Positions 16,131 through 23,982 of a DNA stretch of 64,000 nt are shown here, piece by piece. The notes below the pieces were generated by a model, which had not been told where the DNA came from, searched no databases, and was given only the letters and a program-made list of their open reading frames with translations. Both the position numbers and the translations under genes were made by a program. Within the stretch, counting starts at the first letter, position 1. The number at the start of each line of letters is the position of its first letter. Source of the DNA: Aminicenans sp964648465 (GTDB lineage: Bacteria > Acidobacteriota > Aminicenantia > Aminicenantales > Aminicenantaceae); NCBI GenBank assembly GCA_964648465.1, contig CAZYMU010000006.1:30484-94483 (forward strand). The letters are read 5' to 3'.

Positions 16131-16715
16131 TCACTCCAGATGAACTTGCGATATATGTTTATTTTCAAGAAGAAATATTGAATTATTAGCTACATCAATT
16201 TTCCTGTACTCATCAAGAGGCATCTCATTATAATATAGATAAAGCACCCGTATTACAGCAGTATGAGTCACAACAAGAAGCACAGAGCTTTCATCCTTCT
16301 TAGAGAGCCTCTTAATCCCTTCTAGAGCCCTGACCTGAAGTTCTTCCAGAGTCTCCCTGCCATTCATCCTGAGCTCAGATGGCTTTGTATTCCAGATTTT
16401 CCACTCCTCCGGATACTTTTTGATAACTTCATCCTCAGAAAGTCCTTCCCACGGTCCCATCTGTATCTCTGTAAACTTATCCTCTATCTCAATATTCAAG
16501 TTTAAAAAACTGTTTATTATTACAGCACTTTGAACAGCCCTGCGCACAGGACTCGAAATAATCTTTTCTATCTTAAATCCTTCAAGTTTTTCTGCCACAT
16601 CAAATAACTCTTCCATGCCCTCCTCACATAATCCTTCCATACTCCCACCAGCATAGATTTTCTTCTTATTGGACTCTGTCAGCCCATGCCGCATTAAATA
16701 AATTTTCTTCACCAT
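16131..16715 (-). CDS. Histidine phosphatase family protein
   Basis: A 194-residue member of the phosphoglycerate mutase-like family. It has LMRHGLTESN (catalytic His10), an arginine in 'SSPVRRAVQSA', a glutamate in 'EIQMGPWEG' and a second histidine in VVTHTAVIRVL. These are cytoplasmic phosphatases; relatives act on sugar phosphates, alpha-ribazole phosphate or phosphoglycerate. It overlaps the end of the upstream dehydratase gene by 7 bp, so translational coupling suggests a job in nucleotide-sugar supply. The substrate cannot be told. Confidence 0.85.
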   Translation of the reverse strand: MVKKIYLMRHGLTESNKKKIYAGGSMEGLCEEGMEELFDVAEKLEGFKIEKIISSPVRRAVQSAVIINSFLNLNIEIEDKFTEIQMGPWEGLSEDEVIKKYPEEWKIWNTKPSELRMNGRETLEELQVRALEGIKRLSKKDESSVLLVVTHTAVIRVLYLYYNEMPLDEYRKIDVANNSIFLLENKHISQVHLE

Positions 16716-18634
16716 TTACAATTCTCTATTCCGCCCCCCATCTCCCAAGGGTGATAAGTTGGCACTATCACCCTTAAGGATTTAATAATCTCCTCCCTCT
16801 TACCGCACTGATGGCTCATTTCTATAAGATGGTCAATTTCAGCCATCACAAATCCGGAGTTTATTTTATTAGAATTCCTGACTCTGAACAGCTTTTCATA
16901 ATCAGTAGGTTTTACTCCTTCTTCGGCACTCAGTATCTCCTCGTATAATTTCTCTCCAGGTCTTATCTGAGTAAAAACTATCGGTATGTCCCTATCATGC
17001 TGATAGGCACTGAGCGTTATCATTTCTCTCGCCAAATCAACGATTTTAATCTGCTCCCCCATATCCAGGACAAAAACCTCACCTCCCTGCCCTACAGCCG
17101 CTGCTTCGAGAACAAGTAGAACAGCTTCGGAAGTGATCATAAAATATCTCTTCATTTCAGGATGAGTCACTGTAACAGGCCCACCTCTCTTTATCTGGTC
17201 TTTAAACAGGGATATAACACTCCCCCTGCTTCCCAGCACATTCCCAAATCTTACAGAAATGAACCTGGTTTTATCTTTTTGATTAAAAATTCTAAGGAGC
17301 TCTTCACCAGCTCTTTTGCTAGCCCCCATGATACTTGTAGGATTTATTGCTTTATCGGTTGATATGAATATGAATTTTTCAACGTTATATTTCATAGACA
17401 TTTCAGCAAGGACTTTTGTGCCCATTAAATTCGTCTTTAATGCCTCTTCCGGATAAAATTCCAATATTGGAACATGTTTATAGGCCGCAGCATGGAGAAC
17501 AATCTGGGGCGAAAATTCTCTAAATACAACCTCCAATCTAGTATCATCCTTAATATCACCGATTATAGGAATAATTCTGCTTTTCAAAATTCCAAGCTTT
17601 CTTACAAGGTAAAATATCTCTGTTTCATCGATATCGAAAATCATTAAACTGTCAGGACAAAATTGAATAATTGATTCTGCAATCTCAGAGCCTATAGAAC
17701 CTCCGGCACCCGTAACCAGCACTCTTTTATCTTGAACAAAATCTTTAATCACATCAACATCAACATTCACAGCAGCTCTCCCTAAAAGGTCTGATAATTT
17801 TATATCGTGAATATCTGAAAGCATGACTTTTCCATCTATAAGATCGTTCATGTTTGGTAGAATCTTTATTTTTTCCACTATTCCCGTTTCTCTTACAATC
17901 TGGACAATTTCCCTGATATCTTTGGAAGATGAAGAAGGAATTGCGATAAGAACATCATCGATTGCATTGTTTTTAACTATCTCCGGGATATCGTGCCTGT
18001 TTCCAAGCACCTTGATTCCATGAATTTTAATCCCTTTCTTTGCAGGTTCATCATCCACAAATCCAACCGGCAAATAATAAGAATTGTTACCCCTTGTCAT
18101 CTCTCTGACTATTTCTTCACCTGCACTCCCTGCTCCAACTATGAGAACTTTAAGTGATAATCTTCCCTCTTTAAAAGTGCTTTTTAAGCCCTCCAATAAT
18201 ACTCTCTTAGAGATCCGAAGAGAGCCAATTAAGATAAGAGAAAATATATAATCAATTAATAAAACCGAACGTGGCATTGCAACATACTGGAAAATCCAAA
18301 ATACTCTAGTTAGAAATAAAAACAATCCAAAAGAGAGAGAACCAACCGAAATCGCTTTAAATACTTTTATAAGAGTTTCAAGACTTACAAAGCGCCAGGA
18401 TATATCATAAAGGTTATATATAACTAAGAAAGTCATTTTAAATGCAAGAGATATGAGTATATATAAGGGAAGTATCACTTTGTATGAACTAGGAATATCT
18501 CCATTAAATCTACACCAGAATGAGATATACATGGATGCAGAAATTAATAAAATATCAGAGATTAAGAAAAAACATCTCCGCTTAAATACAGACTTTTTTA
18601 GAGCTTTTTCTAAAATATTTTTCACTTTTTCCAT
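16709..18634 (-). CDS. Membrane UDP-sugar 4,6-dehydratase (PglF/WbpM/CapD family)
   Basis: About 641 residues from ATG 18634 (TTG 18637 precedes it; AGGGG lies upstream). Four N-terminal transmembrane helices are followed by a CoA-binding-like domain (LIVGAGSAGEEIVREM). A C-terminal short-chain dehydrogenase domain has the NAD loop VLVTGAGGSIGSEIAES and STDKAINPTSIMGASKR, where Met replaces the usual catalytic Tyr as in FlaA1/PglF/WbpM. It would convert UDP-GlcNAc to the 4-keto-6-deoxy sugar. The downstream-in-pathway aminotransferase and acyltransferase lie immediately upstream on the same strand, the gene set used to make UDP-diacetamido-trideoxyhexose (bacillosamine-type). Confidence 0.9.
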   Translation of the reverse strand: MEKVKNILEKALKKSVFKRRCFFLISDILLISASMYISFWCRFNGDIPSSYKVILPLYILISLAFKMTFLVIYNLYDISWRFVSLETLIKVFKAISVGSLSFGLFLFLTRVFWIFQYVAMPRSVLLIDYIFSLILIGSLRISKRVLLEGLKSTFKEGRLSLKVLIVGAGSAGEEIVREMTRGNNSYYLPVGFVDDEPAKKGIKIHGIKVLGNRHDIPEIVKNNAIDDVLIAIPSSSSKDIREIVQIVRETGIVEKIKILPNMNDLIDGKVMLSDIHDIKLSDLLGRAAVNVDVDVIKDFVQDKRVLVTGAGGSIGSEIAESIIQFCPDSLMIFDIDETEIFYLVRKLGILKSRIIPIIGDIKDDTRLEVVFREFSPQIVLHAAAYKHVPILEFYPEEALKTNLMGTKVLAEMSMKYNVEKFIFISTDKAINPTSIMGASKRAGEELLRIFNQKDKTRFISVRFGNVLGSRGSVISLFKDQIKRGGPVTVTHPEMKRYFMITSEAVLLVLEAAAVGQGGEVFVLDMGEQIKIVDLAREMITLSAYQHDRDIPIVFTQIRPGEKLYEEILSAEEGVKPTDYEKLFRVRNSNKINSGFVMAEIDHLIEMSHQCGKREEIIKSLRVIVPTYHPWEMGGGIENCKW

Positions 18635-18675
18635 CAAGCCCCTACCTAAGTTATAAAAAAAATAATTATATCTAT

Positions 18676-19839
18676 TTAAATACTTTGAATTATTTTAATA
18701 AGCTTTTCACAGACATAATCAATTTGCTCTTCTTTTAAATTATTATAAAAAGGAAGAGCTATTGTTCTTTCGGAAACCTTTTCTGTTACAGGAAAATCTC
18801 CTTTTTTATATCCGAACATCTTTCGATAGAATGGCTGGAGATGAATTGGTGTAAAGTAGTTACTGCAACCAATCCCTGCTTCTTTTAATTTCGCTAGAAT
18901 TAAATCTCTATTTCGTCGTGAATATTTATCAATTAACCTAACCACATATACAAACCAGCTTATTTTTTTACCTTCTTCAAATTCAGGGATAATTAATTCT
19001 TCAAATACTCTTAGTCTTTCATTATATAATCTTGCAACTTTTTCTCTTTTTGCTAATATTTCATCAATCCTTTCTAATTGAGCAATTCCCAATGCGCAGT
19101 TGATATCACTAATTCGATAATTATAACCAAGTCTTTCATGCTGGAGCCAGGCCCCATCTTCAGAGCGCCCCTGATTTCTCATGCTTCTGCATAATTTATA
19201 TATATTTTCATCATCTGTAACAATCATGCCACCTTCGCCTGTTGTCATTTGTTTATTAGGATAAAAAGCGAAAACGCCGCAGTCGCCAAAAGTCCCCACT
19301 TTTTTCCACTTTTTTGTATTTTTTTCTGATCCCGTCAAATATTCCGCGCCGGTTGCTTCAGCTGCATCTTCAATAAAACTTAATTTATAATAATCAGCTA
19401 ATTCCATGATTCTATTTATTTCACAAGGCCTGCCAAAAATATGGACGGGCAAAATAGCTTTTAATCTTGAGTTTTGAGTTTTGAGTTGTTTTATTTTGTC
19501 TTCCAATTTGTCAATATCAATATTCAAAGTCTTTTCGTCTATATCCACGAAAACAGGCGTTGCCCTCTCAAATAAAATGCAATTAGCCGAAGAGATAAAA
19601 CTAAAAGGGGTTGTTAAGACCAAATCTCCATCTTTAATGCCCAGAGCTCTCATACATAGATGGAGACCACTTGTCCCACTATTTACTGCAATCGCATATT
19701 TAGAACTAATGTATGCGGCAAATTTCCTCTCAAATTCATCTAATTTTGGCCCCAAACTCAAGTTTGGTGTATTTAAAACTTCTAATATTTTCTCCTTTTC
19801 TAATTCAGTGATATCAGGATTGGAAAGAGGTATTTTCAT
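18676..19839 (-). CDS. DegT/DnrJ/EryC1/StrS aminotransferase (PglE-like)
   Basis: A 387-residue PLP-dependent sugar aminotransferase. The Schiff-base lysine is in AFYPNKQMTTGEGG (Lys196), with the 'NSGTSGLHL' phosphate-binding segment at about 53 and 'SFIEDAAEATGA' at about 154. It would aminate the 4-keto sugar made by the neighbouring dehydratase. Two short lysine/serine-rich insertions (KQLKTQNSRLK near 118 and LTGSEKNTKKWKK near 169) are longer than usual in this family and come from simple-sequence DNA. It lies 2 bp from the acyltransferase upstream, so the genes are probably coupled. Confidence 0.9.
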   Translation of the reverse strand: MKIPLSNPDITELEKEKILEVLNTPNLSLGPKLDEFERKFAAYISSKYAIAVNSGTSGLHLCMRALGIKDGDLVLTTPFSFISSANCILFERATPVFVDIDEKTLNIDIDKLEDKIKQLKTQNSRLKAILPVHIFGRPCEINRIMELADYYKLSFIEDAAEATGAEYLTGSEKNTKKWKKVGTFGDCGVFAFYPNKQMTTGEGGMIVTDDENIYKLCRSMRNQGRSEDGAWLQHERLGYNYRISDINCALGIAQLERIDEILAKREKVARLYNERLRVFEELIIPEFEEGKKISWFVYVVRLIDKYSRRNRDLILAKLKEAGIGCSNYFTPIHLQPFYRKMFGYKKGDFPVTEKVSERTIALPFYNNLKEEQIDYVCEKLIKIIQSI

Positions 19840-19841
19840 TA

Positions 19842-20240
19842 TTATTTATCCTTATTTTTTATCCTCGCTGGAATCCCCATAGCAACAACATTTGGAGGAA
19901 TATCTTTGTTTATGAAACTAAATGCTCCAATGACGGAATTTTCACCTATTGTTACACCAGGCATTATTACACTATGGCTTCCAATTTTACAGTTTTTTTT
20001 CAGTGTTACCTTCCCCTTCTTTTTATCAATAGTGGAGGCTGAATATATAGAACAATGTGAGCCAATCTCAACATAATCTTCTATAATCACCCCGTATTTG
20101 GCATTTATATAAGTAAATGCTCCTATGTCGGTTTTAAAGCCCAATTTTAAATTTTCTTTATACTGCACCATCCAATTATATTTGGTTAACTTGTTTTCTT
20201 CAATTTTTGGGTATTTCCAATTCTTAAATCTGTCTTTCAT
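19842..20240 (-). CDS. Hexapeptide-repeat sugar acyltransferase
   Basis: A 132-residue left-handed beta-helix enzyme. Hexapeptide turns run from IGAFTYINAKYG to IGENSVIGAFSF, ending with NVVAMGIPARI, the usual C-terminal cap. It lacks the N-terminal nucleotide-sugar-binding domain of PglD and is closer in size to short acyltransferases paired with DegT aminotransferases. It likely N-acetylates the amino sugar produced by the adjacent aminotransferase, using acetyl-CoA. The start is ATG 20240; no strong ribosome-binding site is visible. It follows a broken sugar-transferase fragment by 4 bp. Confidence 0.82.
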   Translation of the reverse strand: MKDRFKNWKYPKIEENKLTKYNWMVQYKENLKLGFKTDIGAFTYINAKYGVIIEDYVEIGSHCSIYSASTIDKKKGKVTLKKNCKIGSHSVIMPGVTIGENSVIGAFSFINKDIPPNVVAMGIPARIKNKDK

Positions 20241-20244
20241 AATA

Positions 20245-20466
20245 TTAATAGTTTCCTTTAAATTCTTCCATAGTTGCCTGTCCAGGCTGATTAATTCCTT
20301 CGCCTCTTATTACTTTAATAATAGTAATAAAAATAATCTTCATATCCAGCCACAAACTCCAATTATTGACATACCATACATCATATTTGAATTTCTCTTC
20401 CCATGTTATAGCATTTCTTGCATTTACCTGTGCCCATCCAGTTGTACCTGGCCTCAAAGAGGTTTT
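20245..20466 (-). pseudogene. 3' fragment of an initiating sugar transferase
   Basis: About 74 codons matching only the last third of bacterial sugar (polyprenyl-phosphate) transferases. KTSLRPGTTGWAQVNARN is followed by WEEKFKYDVWYVNNWSLWLDMKII and a short tail. The membrane helix, the KFRTM block and the catalytic region are missing. The frame runs back only to a stop at 20485 and merges with the end of the deacetylase gene. A complete paralogue sits at 22083-22724 with the same region (VKPGMTGWAQVNGN). Two genes for a deacetylase and a formyltransferase lie between. This looks like the stump left when a cassette recombined into an earlier transferase gene. Confidence 0.82.
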
Positions 20467-20468
20467 CC

Positions 20469-21140
20469 CTAAAACATAATTTCTCTAATTATAATAAAAG
20501 CCTCTGCAGCTTTACATCTAACTGTGCTTCCCCTAAGATGAGCAAGTGCTTTAATAGCCTTAAGTGATCTCTCATGTGGAAATGTTTTTAGCTGAGTTTT
20601 ATATATTTTCATGGCTTCGATTTTTTTATACAAATAGTCTGAAATATCTATGAATAAATTTGGAGTGAAGCTAGGCGTAATATATGGAGCATTCCAATTT
20701 GTTTCTGATAATGTTTCATAAGCACATATCTTCTTAGGAGAGAAATGATTTATAGTTCTCGCAGAAACTAACGCAGAATTGAAAATAACTTGATGATCCA
20801 TATGTAAGTCTCCATTAAAAGGTATAAAAATAATTTCAGGTTTTACATATTCGATAACTTCTAGTAATTTTTTATTAATTTCCCTCTTAGGTATTGTATC
20901 TAAATTTGCAGCAGGAAAATCCAAAAATATAGTATCTTTCACCCCTAGAAATTTATGGGCATCTAAAGCCTCTTTTCTAGAAAGTTTAATAAATTCTTCA
21001 TCAAAAAGCGGAGGATAACCCTTTGTAACTATTACGACAAATACTTCTCTTCCTTCTCCTGAAAATCTTGAAATGCTTCCCCCAACACCTAAAATTTCAT
21101 CATCTGGATGAGGTGCAATTACAAGAATTCTTTTACTCAA
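20469..21140 (-). CDS. PIG-L/LmbE family N-deacetylase
   Basis: A 223-residue zinc-dependent deacetylase. It has the metal motif APHPDDE (His11, Asp14) and the second His motif HMDHQVIF (about 112). Family members remove the acetyl group from GlcNAc-type sugars. The gene overlaps the formyltransferase by 4 bp (ATGA-type), so deacetylation followed by formylation of the freed amine is a coherent two-step pathway. The protein ends at 20469, abutting the sugar-transferase fragment. The substrate (free, nucleotide- or lipid-linked sugar) is not known. Confidence 0.88.
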   Translation of the reverse strand: MSKRILVIAPHPDDEILGVGGSISRFSGEGREVFVVIVTKGYPPLFDEEFIKLSRKEALDAHKFLGVKDTIFLDFPAANLDTIPKREINKKLLEVIEYVKPEIIFIPFNGDLHMDHQVIFNSALVSARTINHFSPKKICAYETLSETNWNAPYITPSFTPNLFIDISDYLYKKIEAMKIYKTQLKTFPHERSLKAIKALAHLRGSTVRCKAAEAFIIIREIMF

Positions 21141-22111
21141 AACTTTTTTTCTCCCAAAAGCCTCTTATATTCCTTGTATACAGTTAGCCAATCAATTCCT
21201 AATTTTTCATGTAACTTGATTACTTTTAATGCTAATGTACGTTCTTCTCCCTTAAATTGAACTTCTTTTATTAAAACAAATTTATCATCTCCACATTTAA
21301 CTAAAGTTCCATCTTCTGTGGTAGATTGAATTTGCCCTGGTAAACCCCAAAAATTCCCTTCCTCTATGTAATCTGCTTTCCAGATAATGAGCTTTCTTTC
21401 CTTGTAAAATGTAAATGCACCTGGGTAGGGATCAGTAAGAGCCCTTATATAGGTCCATATAACTTCGGCTGGAAGATTCCAATCGATAAGTCCATCGGAT
21501 GGTCTCCTTTTAGCACAATAAGATGCCATTTTATGGTTTTGTGGTTTGCGAGGTAATTCTCCTTCTTTCATCATTTCTAAAACTTTTGATAAAATTATTC
21601 TCAAATAGTCCAAGTGTTTTTGATAAAGGGTAGTTGCTGTGTCTTTGAGAGCTACAGGAAAAGCCTCCTGAATAATAATATCCCCCGAATCAACTCCCTC
21701 ATCTAAAAAAAATAAAGTTGAACCTGTAACTTCTTTCTTCTGAATTATAGTCCAAGGAATAACAGCACGACCTCGATTTTCTGGTAAAAGGGCTGGATGA
21801 TAACCTATTGCTCCCTCCTTAGATAATTCTAATATTTCTTTCTTAAGAATTTGCGACCATCCAATAACAAGAAGATAATGTATATCAAGTTTTCTTAATT
21901 TTTTTATTATATTCAAATCATTTATATTTTCTGCTTCCCAGACAGGAATATTATAATTATCGGCAAGAGGCCGAAGATCAACAAAATCAGAATGTCTATA
22001 AGCTTTCGAGAGAGGAAGGGTTACAAGGACTATTGGTTTTATATTATTAGAAATCATCGTTTCCAAAGCTACTTTAGTACTTTCAACAGCCCCCATCAAT
22101 ATTATTCGCAT
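21137..22111 (-). CDS. Formyltransferase family protein (sugar N-formyltransferase-like)
   Basis: A 324-residue protein with the formyl_trans_N fold. YLLVIGWSQILKKEIL is followed by IGYHPALLPENRGRAVIPW and FFLDEGVDSGDIIIQ. A C-terminal formyl_trans_C-like domain begins around 205 (RRPSDGLIDWNLPAEVIW). The usual catalytic triad reads N-x-H...D in FMT and ArnA. Here the position two before the histidine is glycine (G-Y-H), while the histidine and the aspartate remain. Related glycan-locus proteins share such a change, so the enzyme may still work, perhaps on a different acceptor. The coupled deacetylase gene downstream suggests it formylates an amino sugar. Confidence 0.83.
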   Translation of the reverse strand: MRIILMGAVESTKVALETMISNNIKPIVLVTLPLSKAYRHSDFVDLRPLADNYNIPVWEAENINDLNIIKKLRKLDIHYLLVIGWSQILKKEILELSKEGAIGYHPALLPENRGRAVIPWTIIQKKEVTGSTLFFLDEGVDSGDIIIQEAFPVALKDTATTLYQKHLDYLRIILSKVLEMMKEGELPRKPQNHKMASYCAKRRPSDGLIDWNLPAEVIWTYIRALTDPYPGAFTFYKERKLIIWKADYIEEGNFWGLPGQIQSTTEDGTLVKCGDDKFVLIKEVQFKGEERTLALKVIKLHEKLGIDWLTVYKEYKRLLGEKKF

Positions 22112-22724
22112 AATTAATAGCCTCCTTTAAAGCCTTGTTATTCTTCTCTTCGCCTTTAATAAGAACCTTCAAAGTTTTAAAAATTATTTTAAAATCTAAC
22201 AGCAATGACCAATGATCAATATACCACACATCCAAAAAGCATCTTTCATCCCAACTAAGTAGAGTGTTTCCATTTACTTGTGCCCACCCAGTCATTCCAG
22301 GTTTAACTTCATGTCTTCGGGCCTGTTCTGGAGTGTACCTGTCTAAATATTCAACTAACAAAGGCCTGGGACCTACTAAGCTCATATCACCCTTTAGAAC
22401 ATTCCATAATTCAGGTAATTCATCAAGACTGAGTTTTCGCAAGAAACGTCCCAGGCCAGCAAGACGTTCGCCGTCCGTCAGCAGATTCCCGTCCTCATCC
22501 CGCACATCCGTCATGGTCCGAAACTTATAAATGGTAAAAGGCATACCACGCAGCCCCGGCCTCACCTGCCGGAAAAACACAGGCTTCCCGATTCTCCTTC
22601 GCACCATAAATCCGATTAAAACAAGAGCAGGTGAAAAAACAATCATCAAAGGAACAGCGATCGCCAGATCAAACAGGCGTTTGAAATAATTTTTATATTG
22701 TTCATGACTGGATATTTTTCTCAC
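22083..22724 (-). CDS. Polyprenyl-phosphate sugar-1-phosphate transferase (initiating transferase, PglC/WcaJ family)
   Basis: About 213 residues. A GTG at 22724, 9-12 bases after AAAGGA, is preferred; the longer frame to 22835 would overlap the upstream glycosyltransferase by 95 bp. It has one N-terminal hydrophobic segment (LFDLAIAVPLMIVFSPALVL), the KFRTM block, GRFLRKLSLDELPELWNVL, GDMSLVGPRPLL and VKPGMTGWAQVNGN. All catalytic blocks of the monotopic transferases are present. It attaches the first sugar phosphate to undecaprenyl phosphate. The coding DNA is G+C-rich up to about 22440 and A+T-rich in its last 350 bases, which hints at a recombinant gene. It overlaps the formyltransferase start by 29 bp. 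Confidence 0.88.
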   Translation of the reverse strand: MRKISSHEQYKNYFKRLFDLAIAVPLMIVFSPALVLIGFMVRRRIGKPVFFRQVRPGLRGMPFTIYKFRTMTDVRDEDGNLLTDGERLAGLGRFLRKLSLDELPELWNVLKGDMSLVGPRPLLVEYLDRYTPEQARRHEVKPGMTGWAQVNGNTLLSWDERCFLDVWYIDHWSLLLDFKIIFKTLKVLIKGEEKNNKALKEAINYANNIDGGC

Positions 22725-22740
22725 GAAATCTATGTCCTTT

Positions 22741-23973
22741 CTATTTAGCTTTTGCAACAACAGATTGAAAAATTTTTTCGAACCCCTGCACACCGATACG
22801 AAGTGATAATTCCTGCTCATAAAAAATTTTTCCATTGTGCCCTATTTGGTCAAGCTTTTTCCGAGACATGTTATAAAACCTTTCAACAGCACCAGCTATA
22901 TCCTGTGGATCTTCTGGCGTGCATGTCAGGCCGACCCCGGCCTTCTCGACCAATGCCGCAGCGTCTCCTCTCACCCCCATCAATATTGGGCGTCCGACTG
23001 CCATATAGGCTTGTGTCTTGGAAGGTATCGTAATCCTGAAAAGAGGATCATTTTTTAAATGGACAAGGAGCACCTCTGCTAGGCATAGAATATCGCCGAT
23101 TTCGCTTTGAGGCCGCCGCGCCAGAAAAAGAACATTTCTCAAACCTTTTTCAATTGCTTTTTTTTTCAACCTATCAACATCAATACCACCCCCGACAAAA
23201 ACAAATTGAATCTTCGGCAACTTATCTCGCAATAAGCACGCTGCCTCCAAAACCGCATCAAGGGCTTGAGCTTTACCCATTGTGCCAGCAAACACAACAT
23301 TGAATCGGCCAGTCATGCCAAGCTCACGCGCCAAAGCATCATTACGGCTTTTGCTTTGAATTTTACTGTCTTCACACCAGTTGTATATTACCTCAATCTT
23401 ATGCCTGGGCACACCGCGCTTGATTAACACCTCCCTAAAACCAGGCGATAAAACAACAATTTTAGCCGCATGTGAATATATAAACCGGCACCATTTATCA
23501 AGCATCCAGAGAGCTACTCTATTATCTACCGTGCCAGTTGCAACAAGTGTATCCGGCCAGAGATCCTGGATATCATAAATAAAGGGTGCTTGTCGCAGTA
23601 AATGTAAAAACAGAGCCGGCAGACCTATCGTTGCAGGCGGATGATATACATAAATCACATCAGGGCGTCTCACCCCAAAAACTCCCATAAAGGATGCTGA
23701 TAATGCGAAACTCGTGTAATTCGTTATGCGCTTTATTGCACTGTTATCATGATTCGGATATAGCGGAACCCTCAAAATAAGAACCCCATCTATTATTTCC
23801 TGCTGGAAGAATTTTATTTTGTAACCGTCATATAACTTCCCACCAGGATAATTCGGAAAACCGGTTAACACTTCCACTTCATGTCCTAGTTTTCTTAATT
23901 CCTTCGCAAATGGCAAGCCCTTAAAATTTGGTTCCGGATAGAACCATTGGGATAAAATCAAAATACGCATCAA
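22741..23973 (-). CDS. wbuB: Glycosyltransferase family 4 (WbuB-like)
   Basis: A 410-residue GT-B glycosyltransferase that begins ILILSQWFYPEPNFKGLPFAKELRKLG, the N-terminus typical of WbuB-like FucNAc transferases. It has 'NVVFAGTMGKAQALDAVLEA' at the second domain and 'VPSKTQAYMAVGRPIL'-type donor-binding residues (IPSKTQAYMA). It directly follows the three UDP-L-FucNAc genes, the order seen in fnlA-fnlB-fnlC-wbuB clusters, so it probably transfers L-FucNAc. It is noticeably richer in G+C than its neighbours. Confidence 0.85.
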   Translation of the reverse strand: MMRILILSQWFYPEPNFKGLPFAKELRKLGHEVEVLTGFPNYPGGKLYDGYKIKFFQQEIIDGVLILRVPLYPNHDNSAIKRITNYTSFALSASFMGVFGVRRPDVIYVYHPPATIGLPALFLHLLRQAPFIYDIQDLWPDTLVATGTVDNRVALWMLDKWCRFIYSHAAKIVVLSPGFREVLIKRGVPRHKIEVIYNWCEDSKIQSKSRNDALARELGMTGRFNVVFAGTMGKAQALDAVLEAACLLRDKLPKIQFVFVGGGIDVDRLKKKAIEKGLRNVLFLARRPQSEIGDILCLAEVLLVHLKNDPLFRITIPSKTQAYMAVGRPILMGVRGDAAALVEKAGVGLTCTPEDPQDIAGAVERFYNMSRKKLDQIGHNGKIFYEQELSLRIGVQGFEKIFQSVVAKAK

Positions 23974-23982
23974 ACAGAACCC

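Noticed and set aside
22724..22835. Longer start for the initiating sugar transferase
   Set aside because: It would overlap the upstream glycosyltransferase by 95 bp, and its extra residues do not fit the family; a GTG with AAAGGA upstream is better placed.
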